DNA of 64,000 nucleotides from Undaria pinnatifida (taxonomy: Eukaryota > Sar > Phaeophyceae > Laminariales > Alariaceae). The notes below the pieces were generated by a model, which was not told the origin of the DNA, did not search any database, and was given only the letters and a program-made list of their open reading frames with translations. How positions within the stretch are numbered: position 1 is the first letter of the stretch; the number at the start of each line of letters is the position of its first letter. The position numbers were made by a program, and so were the translations under genes. Positions 24,691 to 39,100 of the stretch are shown one piece after another. The stretch spans positions 12,904,324 to 12,968,323 of the forward strand of contig JABAKD010000011.1 of NCBI GenBank assembly GCA_012845835.1, read 5' to 3'.

Positions 24691-27010
24691 CGTTAGGTTA
24701 AACATGTGCCGAAACGTTGCTCCTGTTGTTTCCGACCATGACCGGTTGGAGTTGCGGAGAACCCGTCGATTGTGACGTCGCTGAAAGTTGTTGTCGCCTG
24801 AGACCGGGCGATCGATAGTTAAGTTGTCGCTGAACCAGCAAAAACAAATTAAGGCATGGCATTCCGACGGTTTGGGGTAAAGGAACCCCGTCGTTCAGTA
24901 ACAATATTTGCCAAGACGTGGTATACTTTACTACCTCTAACGTTGCACGCGTGTTGGGCCAACCGCAGGTGATCAACAGCCAATATCGGCGCCCTCGTAA
25001 ACTATGTTCGGCTTCCATCAAGCGTTGGTGATCGTTGGGCGAGATCCTAACGCCAATATCAATCTTGTCGCTCTCAACAAGTACTGGTTCTCGCTGGCCA
25101 TGACCAGGTTGATCACTTCATTGAGCTTTTTCGTGAGGGTGGAGTGCTAAGCGCACCCTGGGTGCACGTTGCGTAGCCCGTACAATGTCCAAGTTCAAAA
25201 CACCTCGGGGCGACTATCAGCAGTTTGACAGCGAGAAGCAGAGTCACAGAGTCAAGGGCAGTTGGATGCGCATGGAACAATGAACCGTGAAAACATTTAG
25301 TCCAGTAGGTTATAGGAAATTTTAGCTTGAACGAAAAATCAGTCTCGAACGAATGCGATGAGAGTACCGTGGTCAACGATGAAGCATCTACCGTATCTGG
25401 CAGTGTATGCAAGTGGATATACGGGACGAAATGCTGAGCCGGTTTCCTCCGAAGTCAACGCGGCACGAATAACAACGGTGGCGGCGTTGGGAGGGTGTCG
25501 TCCAGACCTTTCCATAGGCGTGTCGCTCGGCGTTTAGACTCTACCGGTCGTCGGGAAATCGGCATACGAAACTCGTCCGACGGGATATATATGCTATACA
25601 CCGTCACTTACGGTATGCGTTGCCAGAAAGTTCAAAAGCCCAAAAATATACAATCTTTACGGCAGGATGACTGCCCACAAATTGAAGACTTTGTGGGACA
25701 GATTGACGACCCAAAACGTTTTCACTCTCTTCAGCATCGCAAATAAACTCCAGCATGCAGCAAGTGAAGGGTTTTCAACCATCAAATTGGCCAGGATGCT
25801 GAAAAAACACATTCATTTCTCATGTATAGACTATACTCGTATCATAAAAAGTGGATCCGAATCAGCCCGAAAAATGTCATCAGCTCCAGCGTTAGGCTCA
25901 CATACCGGGCTATTTCGCTGGTACGCGCCGCGGTCGCTGATACCAGCGTAGATCTGCCCCTTATGATACAAACAAACACCAAATTTTGAAGCATGTTCGA
26001 CACGAACAACATCCCTCGGTTGGCACATCGTTCGTATCGCCCCCTCACCCGCTCCTCCCACCCACCACTGTTTATAAACCAGACGAACCCGAGCTCTAAA
26101 AGCCCCCCTTCTTTTATTGGTTCGGCCATCACCTACGTATACGACGAGGATCACGCAAACAAATGGCCTGTTTTCAACGACTTCTGATCAAGCAGCCACG
26201 TCATTCCGAAGCACATTTCGCACGAACAGTGCTAACTCTATCGACTTGTTGAACACCTCCGCAGAGACAACACTTCTGCGGAAGGGTTTCTGCTGGTGGA
26301 AGGGCCTCCGGGCACCGCCTCAAGTTGTTTACGCTTTTCCCCCCGATAGCCTGGAAGACGTCAAGAAACGGATCCTACGTACGAATGGTCCTCGTTTTCA
26401 TTTTTGTCAAAATCAAACATCGACGGCCCCCAACGTCGTCGATCACTCGGGAGAGAAGATATATCCCTCGACGAGAGTACTCTGCCCTGCAGGAATCCGT
26501 GCTTCGCGAGCGAAACGTTCCAGATGGAACAAGTTTTGGCGTCATACAACCTCGTTCAATGCAAATTGGAAATGTAGATTATTTCGCAAAGGTCGAGCTT
26601 GGACCAATCACAGCATTCCACACCAACCATATATATGTTCATAAAATGTGCCCGGTTTTGATGTTGCGAAGACGTTTTGCAGATGGGGAATGCATGCAGA
26701 CAGCGTATCGTGGGGCAACGTGATATCGGCTATGATGTGCCTGCCTGCAGTTCCAGCAGAAAAGCGAACACTGTCACGGGAGAATAGCGATCCGCGACGC
26801 AAAACCATGCAAACCGTGCGCTGCCACACTGCCCTCAGTAGCTCACAAAGTACGGTTCAATCACAACTCCGGCTTTGGTTTTGAGAAGGAATACCCCCAA
26901 AACCGGTTGTGCACATGGCCGGTCACCAGGACCTCTTCTTCACGGATTGCTGCCATCCTCGTGGAATAATGGGATGTAGCGTAGCTGAATTTGTCAACAT
27001 CAGAGGACGG
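24691..27010. other. Downstream flank of the sulfotransferase gene
   Basis: No gene recognised. Open frames on both strands reach 175 residues (26117-26644) without a domain. A P-loop-like GPPGT at about 26,305-26,320 has no helicase or ATPase context around it. The gene's 3' UTR should lie in the last few hundred bases below 27,011. Confidence 0.4.
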
Positions 27011-27113
27011 CTACTTCCACATGAAATCGTGGCCAAGGAGTTCATAGAGTCGTTCGTTGTGTGGTCGATACCACTCACGCAGTAGCCCCTCTTCTTCGAA
27101 CATCTTCTCGTAG
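27011..27113 (-). CDS. Sulfotransferase exon 9 (C-terminus)
   Basis: Encodes YEKMFEEEGLLREWY and then RPHNERLYELLG, ending HDFMWK and TAG. The pattern of a helix, then Y-x-PHN-x-x-LY-x-LLG-x-D-F-x-W, is the standard C-terminus of the fold, so the gene is complete at this end. The acceptor is CTTCATATCGCAG. No clear poly(A) signal was found in the bases below 27,011. Confidence 0.9.
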
Positions 27114-30100
27114 CTGCGATATGAAGCAAAAGCGTGGGTTGAGAAGAATCACGCGTGCAGAGGGAAGCGTGTCGCCATGGGAAATCATTATGTGGCTTCA
27201 CGTTGCACAGTATTGGATTTTCAATAAACGCGATAAGACCCAGTCTACGGTGGACGAGGTTCCCTTGTTCCACGCGGAAACCCATCGCAAACAATATAGT
27301 TTATGGTCTTCTCGGTCAATGCGCGTATTCGCCAAGAGTCTGGCATCAGACGTGTGCTGCTGGCGCACCCAACAAAACTGGCTCACCTGTCACAAACAAG
27401 AATGTTGCAAATCAGCAGCGGCTAGACGGAACACCGATGCTCGTGTTCAAACGTAAAGAACAGGCGTAAAGCGTTGTTGTCTACAACCTTGTCTCACGTG
27501 TATAGCTCAAGATTCAACGAGGAGGTTCTGCTTGTTCTTGATATGTTTAGAGGGGGCTAAAATAACTCGTTTCGGGGCCGCCAAGGTAGTTCAAAAGTTC
27601 GTACATCATATATATCCCCCGAGGGCCCAGATTGCTTTGACAAAATAATAATATCGCATAAAACGTATTTTATCATGAGTATTATATCATGAATATTATA
27701 TGATGAATTTTGACAAACCTTCCTCCAGGAACAAAGTTGTTCCCTACGCGGCGGTCTCGACCGTCGCAGCCGGTCTTGTGTTCGCGTGAAGGATCGTATA
27801 TATAGCTGTGTTCCGGGAGACCAGCGAACTCCGTGACTTCATTGATAACAGCGCCAAAGTCTGCCAACATATCATTCGCGTCGACGATCATAATCTGTGG
27901 CGGCAGAACAGTGTGCAACGAAACAGCAAACAACCGGTATCAGTACCATAAAGATAGGGTTTCCCGGATAATGCAGTACCAATATCACAAACGTTCCGCA
28001 GGTGGTTGACTCGTTAAAGCACGCGTGTTGTATTCCGTCATTAGAAACAACATTTATTTGGCCGGGCCGAAGGAATACCCCAAATCACATGTCAATTGTA
28101 AAGAAACTCGTCACTCAAACTGGTCAACCCGCAGTAGTTTTGAACCTGGTGAAATGCAATTCAAGCCATCCCAGATAACCCTTGACCCTGCACTGAACCC
28201 AGTTCCGCCTTTCCGTGCCATTGCCGATGGATTGCCTGCGATTGACGCTCCAATAGGCGCAGATCGGCGATGTCGGGAGACTGGCGGAGGGTTCGCTTGA
28301 TGTGGACAGATAGCTTGTTGTGTGACGCATTTACTTCATCGCGTGGTCTGCTCCACTTTACGACGTAGTCAACGGGCTTCCATACCTGAGAACGGTCGAA
28401 CACCCTGTACCACCTCTCCAGTTGGTCGGCGTACAGTCCTCTGTAGAGCGGGATGCTAACCTTCAGTGTCTTGTAGCACTTCCACAAGTCCGCCTCGGAC
28501 GCGTTTTCCCCTCGGCAGAGCGCCGTGTATGGCTCGTAGCCTGCCTCGGCCTGGTTGGATAGATGCAACACAAAATTTCAGCTTGTGAGCAGACGTACCA
28601 TTTGATCGAACTCCATCGCCACCGTAGCGGTAATCGGCGTGGGATTGTTGACATTCCGACGACGTAAGGGTCGGTCCGACGCACGTGCATCACGCCAAGC
28701 GTGCAAACCATGTTCTCGTATGCCCCCCCAACCACACAGACGTGTATTGTTACCCACCAATCAGTTGAGTTTGACAACTAGAGCGGTACGCTGGACCCAC
28801 TGGCGTAGTCGATGGCCGGCACAAAATATTTAGGAGAAATTGTCTAAAGCACAGACGGAAACGCAATGAAATTGAGATATCTCTACGGTGAGGAGCCCCT
28901 TCATCCGGAACCGGAATGGTCATAACGGCCCTCGTCCTAATGCAGCACTCGTCAGTCAGCCTTTGGACATGTAGATACCGTCGAAAGTCGGCGTGTCAAC
29001 TGCGGCTGTCCTGGCACGACAGACACATGCCGGGGTAGAGGTTCACCGTTATATATTTAGGCTCCCTACGCGAGGAGCTCTATACATCACTCATCAACAA
29101 ATTTGGAGCAAACTTCAAGTTCAACTCGATGAGCAGAGAAATGGCCTGGATATCCAACCAAGAAACGTAAAGCAGAACAAAAGCGGAATTTTCGACGATG
29201 TTTCAGTTGAGGGTCCATGTCGTTCACGACACATGTTGCTGAACGGTGATATAACGCTTTCGGAGCACGACTGTCATAATATGTTTTTGGCTCGAAAAAC
29301 ACATCATTGCACGCTTGGTTTGGCGAAGAGCGTTGGGCTGGAGAGGCCGTGTCAACGAGCTGCCCGCGACGCTATCTGGCGGTTCTACAACAATCTGGGA
29401 ATCTCGTCGGCGGTTAAAAATAAATACACGACGGACAAAGGTGCATGTGATATATCGGTATCGTGGGTCCGCGGCAGTCGCACACGATTCAAGGAAGAAC
29501 GGGGCACGCCGTAGAGTCAAACGTATCCAGATCTGTAGCCAGATTGCCGTGGAACCCCCTCTGCTGACCTTGGCGAGGTACTCCTTTGCTTCCCCGGGGT
29601 GGTGGAACAGCCTTCTCAACTTGTCCGGCATGTCCAGGAATGTAGGGTCGTGATTGTCTCTGCACATATCCATCCGCAGCTGAGAGAAATATCTGCGACA
29701 AAACCCACGTAGCAGGTGTAGTCTATGTCAAAGGTTGCAGTATGGCGTGTACCAACCGGTGCTGCCCCGGGTAACACTATCTGGCCAAATATTTCCCAAC
29801 GATGACGAGGTTCCTCGCCCGAGGAGGTAACCAATTTCCTTGGAACAACCGTAAATATGTTAGACCGTAGGTTTTGATGAGATTTATTGGCGTGCCGTGT
29901 TCATCCGTAGCAATGTACGTAGTTTACGCAAAATTCAGCATTTCGACGAAGTGTGGCAGAGCCTTCCAGCGAGGAGCACCAGACAACATGCGCGCGTCCC
30001 TGCCGTCGCCGGCGTCTATACTATTTCAGTGAATCTTCACACGCTGTCGCTCCGTCACCCTCGGTAAGTGTGCCATATCTCGTACTTGTTTAATCGACGG

Positions 30101-33100
30101 GTCGTAAATGCTACCTTGTGTTCTGCGAGTTGCTCCTTGTGAGCCGTCAGTGCTTTCTTGGTTCGGCTCAAATATCTCGCGCCTCCCGTGTTGCCAATGG
30201 CTTCCCCGTGTCTTCTTGCACCCGATGCGCTATTCACAGAAAAAAAACAACCGTGTACGCCGGGGATACGCAATCTCCTCCTCGCACAAGACAAAGTCTG
30301 GTGTGGCGAGAACTACCTCTACATGAAAAAACGTGTGTTATCGGGACCAGATGCCGGAATGCTCTCTAGACGATATATATATATGTCACATTTATCCCCT
30401 CGAAATAATGTATAGTTTCCAGGCACATATCGAGCTGCCCCCCCCCCCCCCCCCCCCCCCCCCTCCCCCGGCCTCAATAATATACTGGTGCCAAAACCGT
30501 CAGATTTATCCCCTCGAAAGAATTTATAGCTTACATGCACAAATTGCCCCTTTCCCCCCCCCCCCCCCCCCCGCCCCCCTCCAAACCCGCTCGCTTTTGA
30601 TCTAAACCAGGCCCCCCCTTTCCCTTCACAGCTGTCAGATTTTGTCCCCCTCAGAAACGGGTTTTATAGTTTCCGCGCACAGACTGACTAAAATCATCCT
30701 GTTGACCCTGATAGCTACACTGTAGCTGTAAGGGGAGTCGCCGACCTATATCCTTAATGAGGACACACAACTCGTAATGCGCGCGATCGGAGTATCACAC
30801 ACAGCTTGCAAAGATGAGTTTCGACGAAATCTTCGATCTCACAGCTGGAGTGTATTTTAATTTTTATAATATATATATATATTATAAAAATCAAAATACA
30901 CTCCGGCTGTGAGATCAAATGTTTTGTCGAAACTCATCTTTGCAATCTGTCTGTGATACTCCGATTGCGCGTATTACGGGTTGTATGTCCTCATTAAGGA
31001 TATAGGTCGGCGAGTCCCCTTGCAACTACAGTGTAGCTATCAGGGTCAACAGAGTGATGTTAAGCAGTCTGTGCGCGGAAACTACAAAACCCGTTTCTGA
31101 GGGGGACAAAATCTGACAGCTGCGGAAGGAAATGCATCAGTTTATCAAGTGAATCCTGTAAGTCGAATAACCGGTGAGGGGAGGGCGGAGGTTTGATGGG
31201 CGTGGGGCCTTGATTTTGATCGAAAGGGGAGAGGGGGGGCAGGGGACGGGTGGGGTAGCTCAATTTGTGCGTGGAAACTATAAATCCTTCTCGTAGAGGA
31301 GATGGGGGGGGGGGGGGGGGGGGCGGGGGGCGGGGGGGGGCGGGGGGCGAGGGTTTTAGGTTGCATAGACATTGGGGTTTGCTATACACGTGGTGCTAGG
31401 TCTAGGCGATGGTGCGGGTGGTGGGGAAGGAGGGGGGTTGGGGGCGGGGGTGGGTGGAATTGCAGCAGCGGCATAGACGCCTCTAAAAAGAAAACGAGGC
31501 GACATCCAGGGAGTGGAAGTGTTTATTACTCTAGCGGATTTTGATATTTGGTGGGGCGTTTGAGAAAAGAAAGCAAAAAAAAAAAGGGGGGGGGGGGGGG
31601 TAAGGGTTTTCAAGAGGTTTACGTCACATATAATATGAAAATACACTCCAGCTATGAGATAAAGGATTTGGTCGACATTGAGAGTCGCACCATAGTGTGT
31701 GATCCACCGATCGCGCGAAATAATCATATATGAAGGGGCTTGCATTACGCGCGGTGCACGGTCTAGGCGATCGTGCGGGGTGTGGGGAAGAAGGGGGCGT
31801 TGGATGGGGGGAGGGGGGATGAATGAAAGCTACGTCATGGATGGCTAGAAAGATAATGACGTGATATCAATTGCTTAAGAGTGTTTATTACTCTGGCCGA
31901 TTTCGATTGTAGGTGCGGCGTTTGAACAAGTGAGGGATGGGGTGGGGGGAGGGGGGAACATTTCAGTATGTGCGCGGAAACTATAAACCTTTTGAGGGGA
32001 CGAATCTGACGTTTGCAACAAGAAGACACCCCTTTCTATCACCCTCCTGGTAACGTTTATTATTCTAGAAGGTTTGACGTTACATGTAGTATGCAACCCT
32101 GTATAAAACATACCTGTCAGTGGGATCCCGAATAACGAGGACGAACTTGGCGCTAGGACGGACCATTTTTATTCTGTAAGGTGCGATAGGGGAAACGATG
32201 TACTCCGGGCTAGAGTCCACTATGACCTTATCGACCCCAGGCGTCACCGAAGCTTGGTATTCTCTCCCCTTAAGGTTCACATTTAAGCACGCGCAACGGC
32301 AAGCGGGCAGGGGTGGTGTTGTGGTTTTCCGTTAGCCGTGACTCCATTACTCGCTCGACGGCATTATAGAAGCGCAAAATACACCCGTCAGCCTGCAACA
32401 TTTCTACGGAATATAGACTCAATCCTCGATGATGCCGCCATGATATCACGGCCTTCAACATCAAAACGACACTAAATGCTCGTACGGCTATGGGAATGAG
32501 TAGAGTGTGAAGAACGTCGTGGAAGATGTATACGCCCTGGCGACATCTTGATGCTCACCTTTCCACCACCTCCAAGTATAACGTATACCTCGAAGTATAT
32601 AGGGGTGTATGCGAGTGGAAGAGAACGGTAAAAATGCCTGGCCTTGTTGATCAACCCACATCGACTACCGGATGTCTACGCAGGATGTAAGCATTGGCTG
32701 GTGCCAAGTGCCAATTCGGCGGGGAATTACATACATATGCGCGCCGTCTTCTACGAGACTGGCTGCTTTCGTCTAAATCCTCACACTCTGACCGAGATCC
32801 TCGAAACAGACATGCCTCATTCTCGTGGTCACCAATAAACGCGGTTTTGTACGGTATGGCACGCCTCATAGGCTTCACTGATACCCCGTGTTTGTCCGAT
32901 ACTACCCTTGCCGCGTTACCGCACGTGCGCCCCAATCAATAAATTTTCACTCCGATAGACATACCGTGGGCGCGCATATTTTGGCGTACTCGTATAGGAT
33001 TTTGCCAGCCTCCTCCGCACCGATGTCTTTATCTAGACCTTCCCCCTCCCACTCTGATATCGGCGGAAAGCTGTGGAAAAAAAAACGATCATCAAAGAGC

Positions 33101-36100
33101 GGCAAACGCATAGGGGAGAGTGGGGACACGAACCATGTACAAGACAGCAGTGAGTACTAAGCCCCTCAGGAAAAGGAAAGTTCTCCTACTGTACCGCTGT
33201 TTTTCTTTGTTCGAAAAACCGGTTAAAACCGTTCTGAGCAGCGGCACGGCTCAAGCAGTGGGTGCCGACTCTTCTTCCCCGCGTAGTAGTTTCGTCGTTC
33301 AGACACAAATAGACCTACAGCAAAAGTGATGGAATCCGATCAGCGGCCGGCGACAACGCAGAGAGTGCGCCAACAAGTCAAAGGGCTTTTTGACCGCACG
33401 GATCGACTAGGGTGAGCGGTGGTATAAGTCTTGGTCAGGGTAAGCTATTGGTGGTTAACCCTTAGAAAGCGGTTTAATGAACTAATCCTCCACAAATTCC
33501 TCAGCAGTGGTGAGACGGAAACGAACTATGAGATCCAAGGTCAAAGCCAAACGCGTGAGGGATGCAGACAAAACCCCTTCGGCTGTTCGCCTAACGAAGG
33601 CCATGATACCACCGACGAGAGTCATCTCATGAACATTAAGCGACCAGAGCTTCCGGCGTGTGCTTCCAACGCAGAGGTGATGAAAGCAAAAAAGTGACCA
33701 GCGTTGGTCTAGGTGCTCGTGTAATATTATACAAGCCCCTCCACTATGTTGCTTCCGCAGTTGAATGGTATTTCACGGTGTGACCACATCTGGGCTATCA
33801 ACTAAACGTCGGAATCTACCACACCCTGGAGAAGAGATATTCTTATATTAGTCTGTTGGGATCACAATTGATTTTGGTGTTGGATCTATTACTTGGAATT
33901 GGGGTCACGATTGATGTTGGGATCATGCCTATCAATTGAAATTGGGGCCACAATTGATCTGGGGTGCTGTCTATTAATTGGAATCGCGGCTACAATTGAT
34001 TTGGGCTGCTGTCAATTAATTGCCGGTCACCCCGGTGGCGTATCAGGTTATCCTCGAGCCTGGTATAGGTCGGTTTCGTGAGTTCGAGCCCCGCCGAGTG
34101 CATACTCGTGTAAGTTCGTTGGGACTTTTTCTTGGGGACAAATTGACTTGCGGAAAGCGCGAGAGCGTGAGTTAGCAACACTCGATGAACAATCGACGAG
34201 CAGTTAGATTGCTGAACCCTATGCGCGATAAAAAAACGAAGGCAAGAGCAGGGGAGGAGAGAAGCGATGACACCTATGACCACGCCTTGTCCAGAAGCTG
34301 GAAAGTAAAGAGTGTGCAATAAAGAAGAAAAAAAAAAAAAAAGAATATCACACAGTTGATTTTGGTCCTGTTAATTAGATTAAATAGCGGCTACAGTTGA
34401 TTTCGGATGCTGTTTATTAGTCGGAATTGCGTCTACAGTTGATCTGGGGTGCTGTCTATTAATCGGAATTGCGGCCACAAATGATTTCGGGTGCTGTCTA
34501 CAAAATTAGAAAAAATGCGGCCTACAATTGGTTTGTTGGGCTGCTGCCTATTTTTGTGAATACTTGCGGCCACGATTGATTTTGGGTGTTGTTGTCCATC
34601 AAACGGAATTGCAGCTACATTTGACTTGGGCTGCTGTCGATTAATCGGAATTGCAGCCTCAAATGATTTCGTGTACTGTCTATGAATCGGAATTGCGGCC
34701 ACAATTGATTTTGGGGAATCGGGATTGCGGCCACAATTGATTTTGGAAGGTCAGGACAGATGTCTCAAAATGATAGCTCTCACAACGATGCAATCGAAAG
34801 AGGTCAGGACAGAAAGCTATCGACTGACCTAGATTCCTATAAACAGGCAAGACAGAAACAAATTATTGAAACAATTTTAATTGGAAGATCACAGCATGAA
34901 CCTAGTTATAAAAACGAGAAAACACAGAGAATTAACCCATTATAATTGTGTAAACCAAGTCCATTAATAGGTAAAACACGAAACAATCAGTTACAACGAT
35001 GGCAATTGGAAGGACAGAACAGAAAGCTATTGCCCGAACCATTCCTATTAACCGGCAAGACCAGAAACAAGTTGTTGATCCAATTATATTTGGAAATCGA
35101 AGCACCAACCTATTGTGCGCACAATATATTTTCAAGTAGGCCAGACCACCAACGAAAGGTTCAATAATCAACCAAGTATTGAAGGGCAGGACGTAAACCT
35201 ATTGACAGAACACTTCAAAAGTAATAAGCAAGATCAGAAATAAGTTGTTGAAACAACTTCACTTGGAACCTCAACGCATGAGCCTATTGTTCGAACCAGT
35301 TCTATTTCGTAGACGTCCGGACGACACGCTGAAAAAGCAATACTCTTTTGTGGGTAACTTCCCGATCGTATCGAAAAAGTAAAAGAGCATTAATTGGAGT
35401 CTCCTGCACTTAAATGCTGCACGAGACACTTCCGGTTAATTGACAATCCTGTACTTGAACTGCACAAGCAATTCCACTTAGCAGGGGGGACCTCAATGTG
35501 TGTTGCCTTTGCAATTCAAATTGCAATGCTTTGTTACGACTCAACTGGCCACGAAATTCCAATAGACTTCTCAGGGTGTCTATTGTAGGTGCAATTGTCT
35601 ATTGCGATATCTTTTGTCCAAGGCCGTGTAATAGGCAGAAGCGTCCTGTCATACGTACCCAATATGCTCGTCCTGGACTCCGGAGCATATCAAAGTAACA
35701 CCCTAGACCATAATAGGCCAGTCTACGAGTAGCTGTCTGCCAATAGTTTACATTCCTACCTACCTGTTGATGAAATCATTCTGACTGTCTACTCTGTGCC
35801 CCCTGATTGTACGATATGCATTGGCGCCATACAAGACGCCATATTAGTCTAATGTAGATACTGCTGCTGCGGTTAATTAGCTTATACTCCGGAGTATATG
35901 ATATATAGCAATTGCCCATGACCTCTCGACAGGTGCGCTAGTTTGTGGCCTACGGTCGCTCCACCAAAAAAATTACCCATGGAGGAGACTGCCTCGAACA
36001 GCAAAAACAAGCGGCTACGGTGACGCAATTTCCATCATTTCTGTTATAGCGCAAAATCTTCCATCTGTAGAGCGTGCAGGGATCTGGTGCTTTGGATTTA

Positions 36101-39100
36101 CGCTTGAGTTTTCGTGTTCCCTAGTAGTGTGTGAGATGGGCGTTCGAAGAGCTTTAGGGTCAAGCCTGCACCGCCCGACGCTTGATGCAGAACGCCGGAT
36201 CTCACTCGAGTCGGTGATCATTCCATCAATACAGGTGTGTGCGTGTGCCTTTGCATTACATCAGGAGCATAAAAGAGATCACTTCGGAGCAGTAGCGATC
36301 GACGTCCACCGCATGTTCCATCATGACTCGACAGCACAAAAACCCGAGCAGCAGGCCTGGACTGGACCTCCGCTGGCCTGTCACATAATCAGGGAGTACA
36401 CAGACACTTGCGTACAAACCCGGTAGACCCAAGTAGAACACTCCAGAAGCTGACTCGAACACTATAACACTTACTGTTTCGTGCATACTGATTCTACAGA
36501 TGTCTGGCTTTGGCCCCTTCAATGCGGATTATACAGTTTCTGTGCGCACAAAAAGCCGAAAGTCTCAGTCCTATCGACCCTGGCATTAGCAAGAGAATCA
36601 CCGGACGTGTATCCTTCACGAGGGCACACACCCCGTAACACGCACGCGCGATTGAAGTATCACACGCAACTTGCAAAGCAGAATTTGGATTAAAAATATA
36701 TTTTCGGTCGATCTCACAGCAAAAGTGTATTTTTCATATTTAAAATATAGGATATTTTTTAAACATGTAAGCGTGGAAGACAGGGTCGTAGATACCTATC
36801 GTAAATCTCGTACACGCATGCGCCAGACGACACGTCACTGGTCAAGCAATATACGATCCCGGGTCGCGAGCGGTGTCACCTGTCATAGAGGGCGTTAATC
36901 CGTCCCCGGAAGGTCAGCAACCAAAAGATAATCCCGCCGCATGACGAGAGGGCAGAAGCCCACCGTCACTCTAGCTTTAGCATCTCATTGCTACACAAAA
37001 AAGAAGGGTTTCACCGTGCACCCGCTGTGAGGGCGATCGTCAATGGACCTCAGCACCACGACGCCCTCTCGGCTTCGACGTCAGGTTCGCGAGGCCCTCT
37101 CCGCTCCGATGCCAGCTACGAGAGAGGAGTACAAGGCCAACGGGACCGCCCTCTCTACTTCGACACCAGGATCCGTGAGAGACCAGGCTCCATAGTGATG
37201 ATCACCGTCGGATCAACAGAATATAAACCGCCGTCGGAGAAGAGAAGAAAATGCCACGCTCAGGAGCTCGCTCCAAGATGAGGCGTGGCAAGGCCTGCAA
37301 GGCAGCGACAACGCCCGAGGAGCCGACTCCTGCATCGCTGGGGGACTCCTTTGCGTCCGTCGCACCCACCGACCAGGGCGGACCAGCCGAGGCTGACGAG
37401 AAGGAGCCCAACCCTGCAGATGATTCTGAAGGGCTTGGTACAGCACCGGACATCGCCGGCACCACGACACTTGCACCATCTGCGGGAGACATTAAGGAGG
37501 GCTCGATCCTGGAGGAGGACATCCTCGCCGCGCCTAGCACCCTCCCCGCCAACGACCCGGTCCGCGTCGAGACGGCGGCCTATCTGGGGAGGTGCATGCT
37601 CGACGGCACCACGCCGCCAGCGTCGGTCTTGGAGCTGGTGCTGCCTGGCAGCAGGAACACGTGGGTGGGCCTTCCATCAATCAGATCGCCGAGGTGAGAG
37701 GTGTACCGCCGCCGCAGCAGAATCTCGATGTTGTTTTTGAACGCGTGCAGAATCCTCAAACACGCGCCACGCCCATACAACAACAGTCGAGTAGCTCTGA
37801 CACAGACGTACCTGTCCGCCTGACCAACTCACCCAGCCCCTCTTACAGCACGTACCATCTCTGCCGTATAAGCACCCCCCACAGCACGTACAACTTCTGC
37901 TGTAGCACCCCCGTGCTCACACTACCACCACAGCGAACACGGACAGTTTTATATGAAAAAATCGGATCTGTCTCCTTCGCTCAGGTTGCACGGTTAACCA
38001 ACTGAAGAAGATTTGCCCGAAATCATTTCGCTCTTCCACTCTCGCATCGGCTTGCACGCCCCTGACGGCACCCCTGACTCGGTTATCGACCACCACGCCG
38101 TGAGATACCTTGCACACTTAGTGACCGGCGGAGCAGCTAGCACCATGCACCAAGTGCAGTGCGAGACGTTAGAGTGGCGCACAGACAAATAGCTAGCACA
38201 ATCGAACACGGAGGATGTAGAAGTCAGAGCGCCACGCAACTGGAGCGAGTGGTTGGATGCTTTCGCAAACTTGTTTAACCCAGTGAACTGCATCGTCCTT
38301 CTCGCTCGCACCGTCTCTACCGTGCAGCAAGGCAGTAGTGAATCCATCGACTCCTACGGACTGCGTAAAACTTAAGCAGACGCGCGCCTCCTCGCCGAAG
38401 CCAAGCAAACAGCCCCCGCCAACGTCTCGCCATACAAACAAGCATGACAAACATCGCCCACGGCGACTTTCGAAGCCGGTCTAATTGCACGCGTACGTCT
38501 GGGACTTATTCGTAAAGAACCCTTCCTCACGTACCAAGCCTCACGAACCCGCGCCGGCAAATACGAGACCGACGCCTTACGCGCGGCCCCCACTCCCTCC
38601 CCGACCACGAATGTATCGGCCGTCACTGGCACATCCCCTGGGCCCGACTGACAGTTAATCACAACGATGGCCGACGTCGAAAAGGTGATCGTTCCAAACC
38701 GACGGCGGTGCGAGGGCGGGGCAAAAGCGTGACGTTCGAGTCAGCAGCATATGGCCCGTCCAACAAACGAGGCAGGTCGCTGAGTGGCGACGCGGGGAAA
38801 AGTCGAAAAGCATAGCATCGGGCAAAGAATGTGACTATCTTATGTGCCGCCACCGCAATTCGCGGCCAAAGCGCACGAGCTCGACGGGATAGGGTCAAAC
38901 AAAAACCGTGATGGGGCCCGCGCCGGTTGCCTCAAACCGGTTCGGGGAGTAGGCATACTAGGATCACCTAACCCGCGGTAGAAATGATAGCGCGATCAGC
39001 TAGCGTAGCCGTGGCAAGTGCCGATAGACCTAATAGTAAGAGTAGGGATAAGTGTGGCCGAACAAAGAGCACCACCCCTCTGGCAAGTACCCATGCGAAA

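Larger units (their letters stand above)
27114..29568. other. Introns 6-8 of the sulfotransferase gene
   Basis: Apart from exons 7 and 8, this stretch is intron: intron 8 (27114-27718, 605 bp), intron 7 (27895-28385, 491 bp) and intron 6 (28551-29568, 1,018 bp). These repeat-free introns give the gene's basal intron size. Open frames in them, such as the 173-residue plus-strand one at 28993, are not supported as genes. Confidence 0.7.

Noticed and set aside
26290-26325. P-loop-like GPPGT suggesting a helicase
   Set aside because: Only the P-loop words fit; no Walker B or other helicase motif was found nearby.
28578-28760. An extra sulfotransferase exon ending AMEFDQM then GTACGT
   Set aside because: It has a donor in the right phase but no acceptor in phase 0, and exon 6 joins exon 7 well without it.
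34036-34091. A tRNA gene
   Set aside because: Box A and box B are present but the arms do not pair as a tRNA, and a body with an A-tail follows. It is a SINE.
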